A stretch of DNA of 34,290 nucleotides from a virus. Both the position numbers and the translations under genes were made by a program. The stretch lies in IMG/VR virus record IMGVR_UViG_3300037145_000024, positions 1-34,290 of that record; one strand, given 5' to 3'. The notes under the pieces were generated by a model. The model was not told where the DNA came from, made no database searches, and worked only from the letters and a program-made list of their open reading frames with translations. Each line of letters starts with the position of its first letter. Position 1 is the first letter of the stretch. Positions 6,460 through 13,670 of this stretch are shown here, in pieces.

Positions 6460-7042
6460 CGACGCGATCTCCCGCTTCCGTGGTGATGTTAAGAGTGATT
6501 GTAGAATCTCCGCTCTGCGTATAGCTGACTAAGGGAAGAGAAAGCCCCGGCCTAAGTTGCACACCATTGTAAAAGACGGCGCCTGGCACGATCACGCCAG
6601 GCGCGGTGTAAACCGTCCCCGGTACGGCGCCGCTGCAGGCGGCGAGCTCGAGCTGCGGGATCCCTGGCGGGTTGGGCGGATTGAAAGGCGTAGCGCACGC
6701 GAGATCGATCGTCTCCGGTGCTCCTGGATCAAAGTAATAAAGCTGCGTCTGCACCACGTTTTTGTTGGTATCGAGCACCGAAATAGCGTAGTAAGTCCCG
6801 CTCGGCGTGATCTGATCGTTGCCCCAAAGATCGATCGTGCCTTGGACCCCGATATACGGGATATCGACAAACCAACTCGATACCTCGGCGATCACTCCGG
6901 CGCCGCAGATCCGGGGGATATTTGAGCCGAAATTGCAAAGCGCCACGCGCAGCCACGCCGGATTCGTCGCATCGCCCAGCTGGTTGCCCTGGTAGTCGAG
7001 CAGGGTGAAAGTCAACGTGATTTCGGGCGTCGGCGCGGGCAT
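6440..7042 (-). CDS. tail/fibre-region structural protein (200 aa)
   Basis: A beta-rich protein without signal peptide. The N-terminal domain (about 1-105: TLTFTLLDYQGNQLGDATN ... TPSGTYYAISVLD) looks like a small jelly-roll or head-binding domain. Then come a Pro-rich linker (NPPNPPG) and a C-terminal beta domain ending in AGDRVDALCIT. The order resembles a fibre adaptor whose distal parts would be the following exported proteins. Family not identified. Confidence 0.6.
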   Translation of the reverse strand: MPAPTPEITLTFTLLDYQGNQLGDATNPAWLRVALCNFGSNIPRICGAGVIAEVSSWFVDIPYIGVQGTIDLWGNDQITPSGTYYAISVLDTNKNVVQTQLYYFDPGAPETIDLACATPFNPPNPPGIPQLELAACSGAVPGTVYTAPGVIVPGAVFYNGVQLRPGLSLPLVSYTQSGDSTITLNITTEAGDRVDALCIT

Positions 7043-7051
7043 CTCTTGCTC

Positions 7052-7492
7052 CTATTCGTACAGCATCATAAACGCGACCTGCGCGCGCATCTTGTGATTC
7101 GTTGGGTCGCTCGCAATCGTCCTCGCGAACCAATCTCGGATAGGCCGATGGATGAAGCACCAATAGAAAATGGGCGGCCGGTCCTTATCCTGCCGTGCGC
7201 ACACGCGCGAAATTTCATCATCTTCCTGGCTGTAGAAAATCATGTCGATATCGCGGGCCAGGTTCTGCAGCCGGCGATCCTCCAGGCGCAGCCGTTCGTC
7301 GAGTGGATCATTGCCGGCAACGCTTGGCGCCTCTTCAATCACCGTGAGCCAATTGCCGTCGCCCCATCCGGCCCGCTGCCGGTTACGCAGGATGTAACAC
7401 ACGGCTTTCATCTGCTCGAGGTTCCCGTCCGCGCCCACCTGGCGCGCCGCGTAGAGCACGAGTGCCGCGCGTTGGATGTCGTTGAGTGTCAC
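7052..7492 (-). CDS. SleB/Hydrolase_2-like cell-wall hydrolase
   Basis: The GTG at 7492 overlaps the previous stop (GTGA), giving 146 aa; an upstream extension of the same frame would overlap the whole Cys-rich gene and is rejected. The N-terminal half (DGNLEQMKAVCYILRNRQ, then WLTVIEEAPS) matches the pattern of SleB-type cell-wall hydrolases, where a conserved Glu precedes ...AVxxVILNR.... The C-terminal half has CFIHRPIRDWFARTI. The product may be a virion-associated enzyme for crossing peptidoglycan. Family assignment moderate; active-site Glu not confirmed. Confidence 0.55.
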   Translation of the reverse strand: MTLNDIQRAALVLYAARQVGADGNLEQMKAVCYILRNRQRAGWGDGNWLTVIEEAPSVAGNDPLDERLRLEDRRLQNLARDIDMIFYSQEDDEISRVCARQDKDRPPIFYWCFIHRPIRDWFARTIASDPTNHKMRAQVAFMMLYE

Positions 7493-7680
7493 CGGCTGAC
7501 TCCACTGCAACGCAGCTTGCGCATGCACAGCTCGGTCTTCGCGAAGCGCCGCGCGTTTTCGAGAATCCAGTAGCACGCAGCGCAACACTGGCAAATCTCA
7601 TGATCGTAGATGATGCTGCGGCTCGCTCGCCGAGAACACCACTCGCATTCACGAAACGGTTTTGAGAGATAGCACCTCAA
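7489..7680 (-). CDS. small Cys-rich protein, probably zinc-binding
   Basis: The start is chosen as TTG at 7680 because a GGAGG site lies 4 bases upstream and the codon overlaps the previous stop (TTGA). The 63-aa product contains C12-x2-C15, H27, C30, C32, C33 and C36, then basic helical sequence (ENARRFAKTELCMRKLRC). This resembles a compact zinc ribbon or treble clef. It is wedged between an internal-virion-type gene and the hydrolase gene. Function unknown. Confidence 0.55.
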   Translation of the reverse strand: MRCYLSKPFRECEWCSRRASRSIIYDHEICQCCAACYWILENARRFAKTELCMRKLRCSGVSR

Positions 7681-8666
7681 TGCACCTCCTCCGGCCGATA
7701 GTTCTGCCAATCGAAAAGCTGCTCGCGGTACCAGGAGCTCGCCGGGCCGGTTCCCAGGGGAAACGCCTTCTCCGCTTCCTTTGGTGTGATGACCTGGAGG
7801 CGGATCATGGTCAAAAGCGCCGTCCTCCAGCCCAGATGCTTCGCACTCGTCGGTACGCCGAATTCATCGAAGCGCATCACCATCCATTCGGTCGCGAGCG
7901 GGTACTGCAGGCTGCAGAGATACACCGGCTCCTCTGAATCGCGGCCCGACAACGACAGATCTACCGACTGCCGCATTGCCGCGAGCAACGGCACGCGGTA
8001 GGCGCCTTCTTCGCCGATCCTGGTCGCGTTCCGTCCGAGGAGTACTCGCCCGCTGCCAACGGTCGGAACGCGCTTTAACTCGGCGGATCCATCGGGCTTC
8101 CGCATCGTCACGGTGTAATCGCGCACGTCCCATTGCATGCCGTGGCCGATCACTCTCATGAGCCGCGCGTAAAAGTCGATCGGCTTCAAGATCAGGCCGC
8201 GGCGCATCTCCTCGTTCTCTTTGCCCTGCCAGCGCGCCTCGCCATCCCAATGCTCGCCGGCTTTGTTGGCGGCGTTCATTTCGAAAAGCATGGCCGTCTT
8301 TTCGAGATATTCCTGCGGCGTGCGCGCGGTGCGCTTTTCCTCCTCGAGCTTCGCCAGGGCTTCGATGACGCGCGGGTGCTGGCCGATCGCGAGTGAGTTG
8401 CGGGTATGGTCGAAATCGTTCAACACCTGGCGATTGAATTTTCCTCGTTCGGCGACCCGCTGCGCTTCAGCCTGCGGCCCGGCGTAGAGTGCGATATTCA
8501 TGTCGTCGACCGCCGTTTTTGCTTCGGTATTCGGAACCCATTTCCCCTCATCGATCTCCTGCGCCGCGGCGCGCACTGCCTTGTCGGCCTCCGTCTCCTT
8601 CGGCGCGCTTTGATGCTCGACGGGAATAATGACGTTCAATTTGTCGCCGTGAGTCACTTCGCTCAT
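7677..8666 (-). CDS. virion-region protein of unknown function (329 aa)
   Basis: A charged, mostly helical protein with an acidic N-terminus (residues 1-60) and a more globular middle around YTVTMRKPDGSAELKRVPTV. No domain recognised. The ATG overlaps the stop of the internal virion protein gene, and its ribosome site AGAGGGGAATCA is encoded within that gene's last codons (E-G-N-Q). Context suggests a virion or ejection protein. Confidence 0.6.
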   Translation of the reverse strand: MSEVTHGDKLNVIIPVEHQSAPKETEADKAVRAAAQEIDEGKWVPNTEAKTAVDDMNIALYAGPQAEAQRVAERGKFNRQVLNDFDHTRNSLAIGQHPRVIEALAKLEEEKRTARTPQEYLEKTAMLFEMNAANKAGEHWDGEARWQGKENEEMRRGLILKPIDFYARLMRVIGHGMQWDVRDYTVTMRKPDGSAELKRVPTVGSGRVLLGRNATRIGEEGAYRVPLLAAMRQSVDLSLSGRDSEEPVYLCSLQYPLATEWMVMRFDEFGVPTSAKHLGWRTALLTMIRLQVITPKEAEKAFPLGTGPASSWYREQLFDWQNYRPEEVH

Positions 8667-10471
8667 TGATTCCCCTCTTCTTCTTCCTGCTGCTGTTGCT
8701 GGCTGGCTTCGGTGTTGCTCTGCTGAATCATAGTCGCAAGCAACGGCCCAAACTTTTTCGGATCCGCTCCGGAGTCGATCGCGTAAGTCAGATACTGGCC
8801 GATCTTCGGATTTGCCTTCACCGCGTTCATCACCTTTTCAGCCGCCGGCTTCGCGGCCGCGCCGATCGCGTTCCCCACCAGCTCGCCGGGCAGCCCGGCT
8901 GCGTGGTAGCCGATGCGGCCGGCGATGTATGCGGGCCCTAAGTATTTTGCCACTTCACTGATTCCGCGATTGAATGTCGCCCGCTGCGCGTTGGTCCGAT
9001 TCAGCCGTGCGATGTTTTCGAGATTATCGAGCCGGCCCTGGCCGAGCGCGGCTTCAACCTTCGGCCGGCCGTGGTCTGCAACTGCGCGGCGCAGCCCGTT
9101 CATCAACACATCGCCGTTGATCCCGCGCTGCTCCTGACTTACGTTGCTTCCGCCAGGCACGCCATTCAGTGCCTTATCCCATGCGTTGCCGAAGTCTTTG
9201 AGGATGTAACTCTGCGTCCAGCTCGCTTTGACCTTGGCGAGATCCTCGGGCGACATTCCGGTGTCGTGCCGGCTGAGCAGGTCCTCCATCTCGTTCAGCT
9301 TTTCGATATACGCGCCCTTGGCGTCGTTGTCGCCGTACGCGGCCGCCTTCTGCGCTGCTTGCACTTCTTTGTTCAACGTCCGGAACGTGCCGCCGGTGGC
9401 TTTGTCCAGGTGCTCGTACACGGCATTGTTCGCCGCGCCGAGTTGATCCGAGGCGCCGGTGAAATCGTGGACTTTGTTAAGTGCTCCGTCTACATCGAAC
9501 GTCGGCGGCTTCACCGCGGCCGCTGCAGCTTCAAGGTGTGGCTTGACGGCATTGCGCGCTTCGGCTGCGTAATCTGCGGCGCCGGTTTCAACTTTAGGTG
9601 TGAGTGCCGAAACCCCGACTTTGGCGGCCGCTCCCAGCCCCTCGATCGCGCCGCCTGCAGCGCCCGTCTCGATTGCCGTCTTCGCTGCAGCGCCTGTGTC
9701 GCCTCCGGTTTTCGCGAACGTCTGCGCGCCGGCGATTCCACCCTGGCGCACAGCGTTCTGGCCGATCTTGACCAGCTTCGCAATCATCGGATGTTTTTCG
9801 AGCAGTTGCGCCGCCTGCGTCGCCGCCTTCAGTTTCTCCGCACCTTGCAGCCCTCGGCCGACCAAGCCAAGTAACTCCTCCCCCGAAAAGAATTCCCCGA
9901 CGTTCTCGCCAAACTCGCCGGCCGTCTGCAGGCCTGAAGTCGGCCGCGCCGCGTCGAGCTGGAGTTGCTCCTCTGGTCCGGTAAGCGGTCCGTTGCCGCG
10001 TACCGCACGGTCGAGGCCTGCGGCTGTCTTCTCGACGCCCGTACCGACACCGCTCAAAAGATTGAGCGCGTGGCCTGGCATGTCCCACCATGGCACGTTG
10101 TCGAGATATTTATCGACCGCACCCTCGTCAATCGGATCCGCGGCGTGATCTTTCGCGTAGCGTGCGAGCTCTCCCTGGTTCGTGAATCGATAGCCGCTCG
10201 GTCCGGCGGTCTTCACTCCTGAATACGGAATCTGCACCTGGCGGCCGTCCGGCGATTTCATCTGGTAGATGCCTTCGCTTTTTCCGCTCGTCGAGGGCGC
10301 CTCGGCCGAGGAAGGTGTCGCCGGCGCGGTAGGAGCGGCCGTGCCGGGACCGTTTTGCGCAAACCAACTTGTCGCGCTCGGAGGGGCTGCCGGAGTTTTC
10401 GCAGCCGGCGGCGCGGAGGGCGGCGGCGCGCCTGAAGGAGAATTCTGGGCGAACCATCCTGCGGTGCTCAT
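8663..10471 (-). CDS. large internal virion / ejection-type protein (602 aa)
   Basis: The N-terminal 90 residues are Pro/Ala/Ser-rich and carry the motif WFAQN twice (residues 7-11 and 36-40). Then come a compact region (IYQMKSPDGRQVQIPYSG ... RFTNQGELARYAKDH), a long Ala/Gly-rich helical body, and a Gln-rich C-terminus (TEASQQQQQEEEEGNQ). Composition, length and place after the gp14-like gene and before the hydrolase match internal core/ejection proteins of T7-like phages (gp15/gp16 positions), but no enzyme motif is visible. Both ends overlap neighbours by ATGA. Confidence 0.65.
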   Translation of the reverse strand: MSTAGWFAQNSPSGAPPPSAPPAAKTPAAPPSATSWFAQNGPGTAAPTAPATPSSAEAPSTSGKSEGIYQMKSPDGRQVQIPYSGVKTAGPSGYRFTNQGELARYAKDHAADPIDEGAVDKYLDNVPWWDMPGHALNLLSGVGTGVEKTAAGLDRAVRGNGPLTGPEEQLQLDAARPTSGLQTAGEFGENVGEFFSGEELLGLVGRGLQGAEKLKAATQAAQLLEKHPMIAKLVKIGQNAVRQGGIAGAQTFAKTGGDTGAAAKTAIETGAAGGAIEGLGAAAKVGVSALTPKVETGAADYAAEARNAVKPHLEAAAAAVKPPTFDVDGALNKVHDFTGASDQLGAANNAVYEHLDKATGGTFRTLNKEVQAAQKAAAYGDNDAKGAYIEKLNEMEDLLSRHDTGMSPEDLAKVKASWTQSYILKDFGNAWDKALNGVPGGSNVSQEQRGINGDVLMNGLRRAVADHGRPKVEAALGQGRLDNLENIARLNRTNAQRATFNRGISEVAKYLGPAYIAGRIGYHAAGLPGELVGNAIGAAAKPAAEKVMNAVKANPKIGQYLTYAIDSGADPKKFGPLLATMIQQSNTEASQQQQQEEEEGNQ

Positions 10472-12309
10472 TGCTCAGCCACCGTCGCGCCCTTATCGAG
10501 ATAGTGGCGCATCTGCAGGTACGGCACGTCGCTCAATTCGCCATTCGGAGCTTTCAGCCGGACAGTCAACCTCTGCGCATAGCTCGGATCGAGAGCTGCT
10601 CGCGCTTCTTTCGCTTCGAGTCCGATCCCCGGCAGCGGAGCCTCATAAGCTGCGCTGGGCGCGGCGTTCTTCCACTGCTGTTCGTACTGATCCATCTTGT
10701 CGCCCATCGACTTCGATTGCGTGCTGATGGCAGCCTGGCGCGTCCCCGGTAATGTTGAAGTCAATGTGCCTTTGATCGCCGCGATACCGGGAACTGTCGA
10801 ATCTCCGTAAAATTTCGCGAGCTCTGTCGATACCGTGTCCGCTTTGTTTTGGTAGGCATTGTAGGCCGGCGTTCCGGGCACATGGCTCCCGACAGTGTTC
10901 AGGGCGCGCAGCTCCTGCAGATGCTTGAATGCGACGCCGCCGGAATTGAGCGCCGTCGAAGTTTTGCCAGAGGTGAAATCCTCGTAAGTCTTGAGATAGC
11001 TCTGCACCTTGTTGCCATCGAAACCAGGGTATTTCTGCGTCACAGCTTCGAGTAGCTGCGGATTCTTCGAGAGCATGCGGGAGAGAGTTGCGAGCTGAGC
11101 CCTGCCCTGGCCGATCAGATCGACGGTGCCAGCGTCGTTTTCTCCGCCCGCTGCAGCGGCTTCGGCCCTGTCCTTACCCGCCTCGGCATAATTTTTCGCT
11201 GCTTCGCTCGGCTTGACTTGCGCGGTAGCGCGAGCCTCGGCCGCTTCGGCATTGGTCTTTCCTGGCTCAGCCTGTTTCGCGGCTACGTCGGCCGCTTTGA
11301 GCGCGTAATCCTGCGACGCGGTGCCGGCCGCCATTTCGTAAGCATTGATTTTCGATTTCGGCGTCCACTCGGTCGTCTTCTGCTCCTCAAGGCCGCCTTT
11401 ACCGCCATTCAGAATCGGATTGAAGACATGGAACACCGTGCCCGGCGGCGTCGTCTCTTCGCCATAGCCCTGCGGCATTTTGTAAATCTCGAAGCCGTTC
11501 GCTTTGCCGTCTTCGTCGTACTGCTGCACCGGCACCATGAGATCGTGCTGCGCCTGGTCCTGATGAAAGCCTGGCGTGTCGCGCATCAACTTCGTGAGCT
11601 CGGTTAATTGAGTGACATGCCCGATCGGCACCCCCCCGCTGCCTTTGAGCCAATCGGCTCGCTTCTGCGAAAAGTCGATGTCTTCCTGCGCCGCCTTGAC
11701 CTGGAGACGCGTCATCGCAAAAGCGTTCGCCGCCATCTGGTGTTTGAGCGCCTGCGAATTGGCGACGGCCAGCTGCTGCTCTTTGTAGTCGTCTTGCTTC
11801 TGCCCCTGTGCCTTGTCCCCGGCCTCTATGCCCGCCTGGAGAGCCTTGCCCTGGTTGCCTGCCCCTTTCCCCGCCGCCATGCCAGCCGCGGCGCCCCTGA
11901 GCCCTTCTACGGCGATCCTGAGCCACTGCTGGCCGCGGGTCGGCGTCTCGTGCTGCAGGTAGAGCGTTCCATCGGGTTCCTTGCGCACGCGGCTGGTGTC
12001 GGTCCCAGCCATCGAGTCGAGCATTTTGTCGACGAAGCCACGCAGCCCGCCAGGGCGCACCGGCTGCGCGGTCGGCGGCGGCGCCGCTACCGGCTGCGCG
12101 GTGGCGTTCTTCGGCGGAGGCGGCGGGGCTGCCGGCGGCTGCGCTGCGGTCATCGGCTGGCTGGCACCCGTCGCGGCGTCAGACCAGTTTGGCCCCGCGC
12201 TGGGCTGCTGTCCTGGCGTGGATGCACCATTCCCGCCGCCCGCCGCTGGCTGCGCTGGCGGAGCTGCTGCCGGTGTCTGCTGCGTGGGATCCGCTGTGGC
12301 GCTGTCCAT
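10468..12309 (-). CDS. large internal virion / ejection-type protein (613 aa)
   Basis: The first ~100 residues are low-complexity Pro/Ala/Gly/Gln. They are followed by long helical, Ala/Lys/Gln-rich sequence (for example GKALQAGIEAGDKAQGQKQ) and a repeated AEAxA/AEAAAA motif. No catalytic motif seen. It is paired with and overlaps the next large protein gene, as core-protein genes do in short-tailed phages. The ribosome site ACGGAGAGCAG precedes the ATG. Assignment rests on position and composition. Confidence 0.62.
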   Translation of the reverse strand: MDSATADPTQQTPAAAPPAQPAAGGGNGASTPGQQPSAGPNWSDAATGASQPMTAAQPPAAPPPPPKNATAQPVAAPPPTAQPVRPGGLRGFVDKMLDSMAGTDTSRVRKEPDGTLYLQHETPTRGQQWLRIAVEGLRGAAAGMAAGKGAGNQGKALQAGIEAGDKAQGQKQDDYKEQQLAVANSQALKHQMAANAFAMTRLQVKAAQEDIDFSQKRADWLKGSGGVPIGHVTQLTELTKLMRDTPGFHQDQAQHDLMVPVQQYDEDGKANGFEIYKMPQGYGEETTPPGTVFHVFNPILNGGKGGLEEQKTTEWTPKSKINAYEMAAGTASQDYALKAADVAAKQAEPGKTNAEAAEARATAQVKPSEAAKNYAEAGKDRAEAAAAGGENDAGTVDLIGQGRAQLATLSRMLSKNPQLLEAVTQKYPGFDGNKVQSYLKTYEDFTSGKTSTALNSGGVAFKHLQELRALNTVGSHVPGTPAYNAYQNKADTVSTELAKFYGDSTVPGIAAIKGTLTSTLPGTRQAAISTQSKSMGDKMDQYEQQWKNAAPSAAYEAPLPGIGLEAKEARAALDPSYAQRLTVRLKAPNGELSDVPYLQMRHYLDKGATVAEQ

Positions 12310-12338
12310 CTGCTCTCCGTTTTGACCCGCTAACTACC

Positions 12339-12350
12339 CTGTAATTACAG
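12339..12350. repeat. 12-bp perfect palindrome in short intergenic gap
   Basis: CTGTAATTACAG is a perfect palindrome lying 11 bases before the end of the 48-base gap between the gp14-like gene and the first large internal virion gene. It is AT-rich within GC-rich surroundings. It could be a protein site, or chance. Confidence 0.3.
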
Positions 12351-12357
12351 CGTACTT

Positions 12358-12978
12358 TCAGCCGAAAATGTCGCCGGGGTTCTCGCTGATGACCGATGAA
12401 CCGATCGACCCGGCTGCCCCAATCGCGGCGTTGTACCAGGAATTGTTTTCTGACGCGATCGCATTCGCCTCGCTGCCGGTTGCGTTCGCCTGGTTCGTGG
12501 CGGCGCCTTCATAACCGAGCGGGTTCTCTCCGGAGGCGATCGCCATCTCGCCCTCTTCGGCGTTCTGGAAGTTCTCTCGGCCGGTGGCGTAGTTTTGCTC
12601 CTGGATCTGCGTCTCTTCGCCGCTCTCGGTCTGCGCTGCGGAGTTGGCCACTTCCTGCTTCAGCTGCGTTTGGCCGCCAACCGATATCGGGGTATTGCCT
12701 CCGCCTTCGGCGGCCGTCTCCTCGCCAACCGCTTTCGCGGCGCCGGCATAATTTTCCGCTGTGCCCTCGACCGCCTGCGAATTCAGGGTGTTTTCCTCGC
12801 CCGTCGAAAAGCCGGTCTGGTTCGGCCCCGCAGCCAGGATCGGATCGAGAACGGAGCTTACCTTGCCATAGATCGCCTGCTGATTGGCATACTGCTGCTG
12901 GAAGGCGGAGTTGTAGTCCTGCAGCGTCTGCATGTCCTCCGCCTGGAGGTTATTCTGGGTGGATGTGGCGCCGCAGAT
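12358..12978 (-). CDS. gp14-like internal virion protein (start uncertain)
   Basis: An Ala/Gln/Glu/Asn-rich helical protein with a Gly-rich C-terminus (AAIGAAGSIGSSVISE), as in T7 gp14-type inner-core proteins. I recall relatives starting M-C-G-A/P. Here CGATSTQ is preceded by ATC (12978-12976), 7 bases after a GGGAGGG ribosome site, so an ATC start is proposed. The first in-frame ATG is at 12933, but its GGAGG lies only 2 bases away. With ATC the product is 206 aa, with ATG 191 aa. The coding region in either case is solid; only the start is in doubt. Confidence 0.65.
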   Translation of the reverse strand: MCGATSTQNNLQAEDMQTLQDYNSAFQQQYANQQAIYGKVSSVLDPILAAGPNQTGFSTGEENTLNSQAVEGTAENYAGAAKAVGEETAAEGGGNTPISVGGQTQLKQEVANSAAQTESGEETQIQEQNYATGRENFQNAEEGEMAIASGENPLGYEGAATNQANATGSEANAIASENNSWYNAAIGAAGSIGSSVISENPGDIFG

Positions 12979-12995
12979 ATGGATACCCTCCCATT

Positions 12996-13508
12996 CTATT
13001 TCTGGCCAGCCGTCGATAGCTCCAGCCGCTTTCTTAGCTGGCCGCGCTCCTCGGTGAATCCCATGCGCTTTGTGGTGAATGCTACCAACCCCGGAGAAGT
13101 GCTGTCGAAATAAATCTCGCTCACCCCCGCGCCGATCAAAATCAGCTCCAGCCACGGGCACCCTTTGAGCAACGCCTGGCCGATCCGCGTGTGATCGTGC
13201 GAAGTCGTCGCCGGCATGAATTGCATGTGGATCTCCGCCTCTTTTCGATTCGGCCCTGTCTCGAATGATGCGTTCTCGAGACTGCCGAGTATCCATACGA
13301 TGATCTTAAAAAACATCACCGGCCCGAATTCGTCCGAGACGAGGTAACTATCGCGCGATTCATCCTGCTCCAGCCAAAAGCGCGGATCGACGCAGCCGGC
13401 GTGGTCCTTATCCCACGCGGTCCACTCCTCGGCCAGGACCCGATGCGCGAAGCTGGCCGGCTCGAGCACATAGCCAGGATCGAATCGAAGTGTCTTCGTC
13501 GCTGTCAT
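12996..13508 (-). CDS. GNAT-like / T7 gp13-like virion protein
   Basis: The 170-aa protein ends with a segment typical of GNAT-fold proteins: a beta strand followed by TSPGLVAFTTKRMGFTEE (about 141-158), like the C-terminal acceptor-side motif of acetyltransferases. T7-group phages place such proteins (gp13 position) between the tail tube and gp14. The start at 13508 follows GAAGGGCGCGCG and overlaps the stop of the small gene upstream. An upstream ATG at 13550 has no ribosome site. Enzymatic activity is doubtful; a structural role is likely. Confidence 0.6.
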   Translation of the reverse strand: MTATKTLRFDPGYVLEPASFAHRVLAEEWTAWDKDHAGCVDPRFWLEQDESRDSYLVSDEFGPVMFFKIIVWILGSLENASFETGPNRKEAEIHMQFMPATTSHDHTRIGQALLKGCPWLELILIGAGVSEIYFDSTSPGLVAFTTKRMGFTEERGQLRKRLELSTAGQK

Positions 13509-13663
13509 CGCGCGCCCTTCAGGGGCTGGCTCACCGCGTGCCATCTGCATCGCATTGCCGCGAGCTTAGGAACATGTCGGAGCAATCGACATACCGGCAT
13601 GAATTCCGGTGTCCACTCGCACGCCCCTAAAACGCGAGTTGTTCCACGGTAAGCCATGCCCAT
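13505..13663 (-). CDS. hidden small Cys-containing ORF (52 aa)
   Basis: A short ORF between the long tail gene and the gp13-like gene. ATG at 13663 (a second at 13657) follows GGGGTGAGATTCTT. The TGA overlaps the next ATG (ATGA), which argues that it is translated. The product is basic with cysteines in GACEWTPEFMPVCRLLR and a later MRCRW. No family recognised. Without it, the gap of about 160 bases would be empty in an otherwise fully packed operon. Confidence 0.5.
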   Translation of the reverse strand: MGMAYRGTTRVLGACEWTPEFMPVCRLLRHVPKLAAMRCRWHAVSQPLKGAR

Positions 13664-13670
13664 AAGAATC

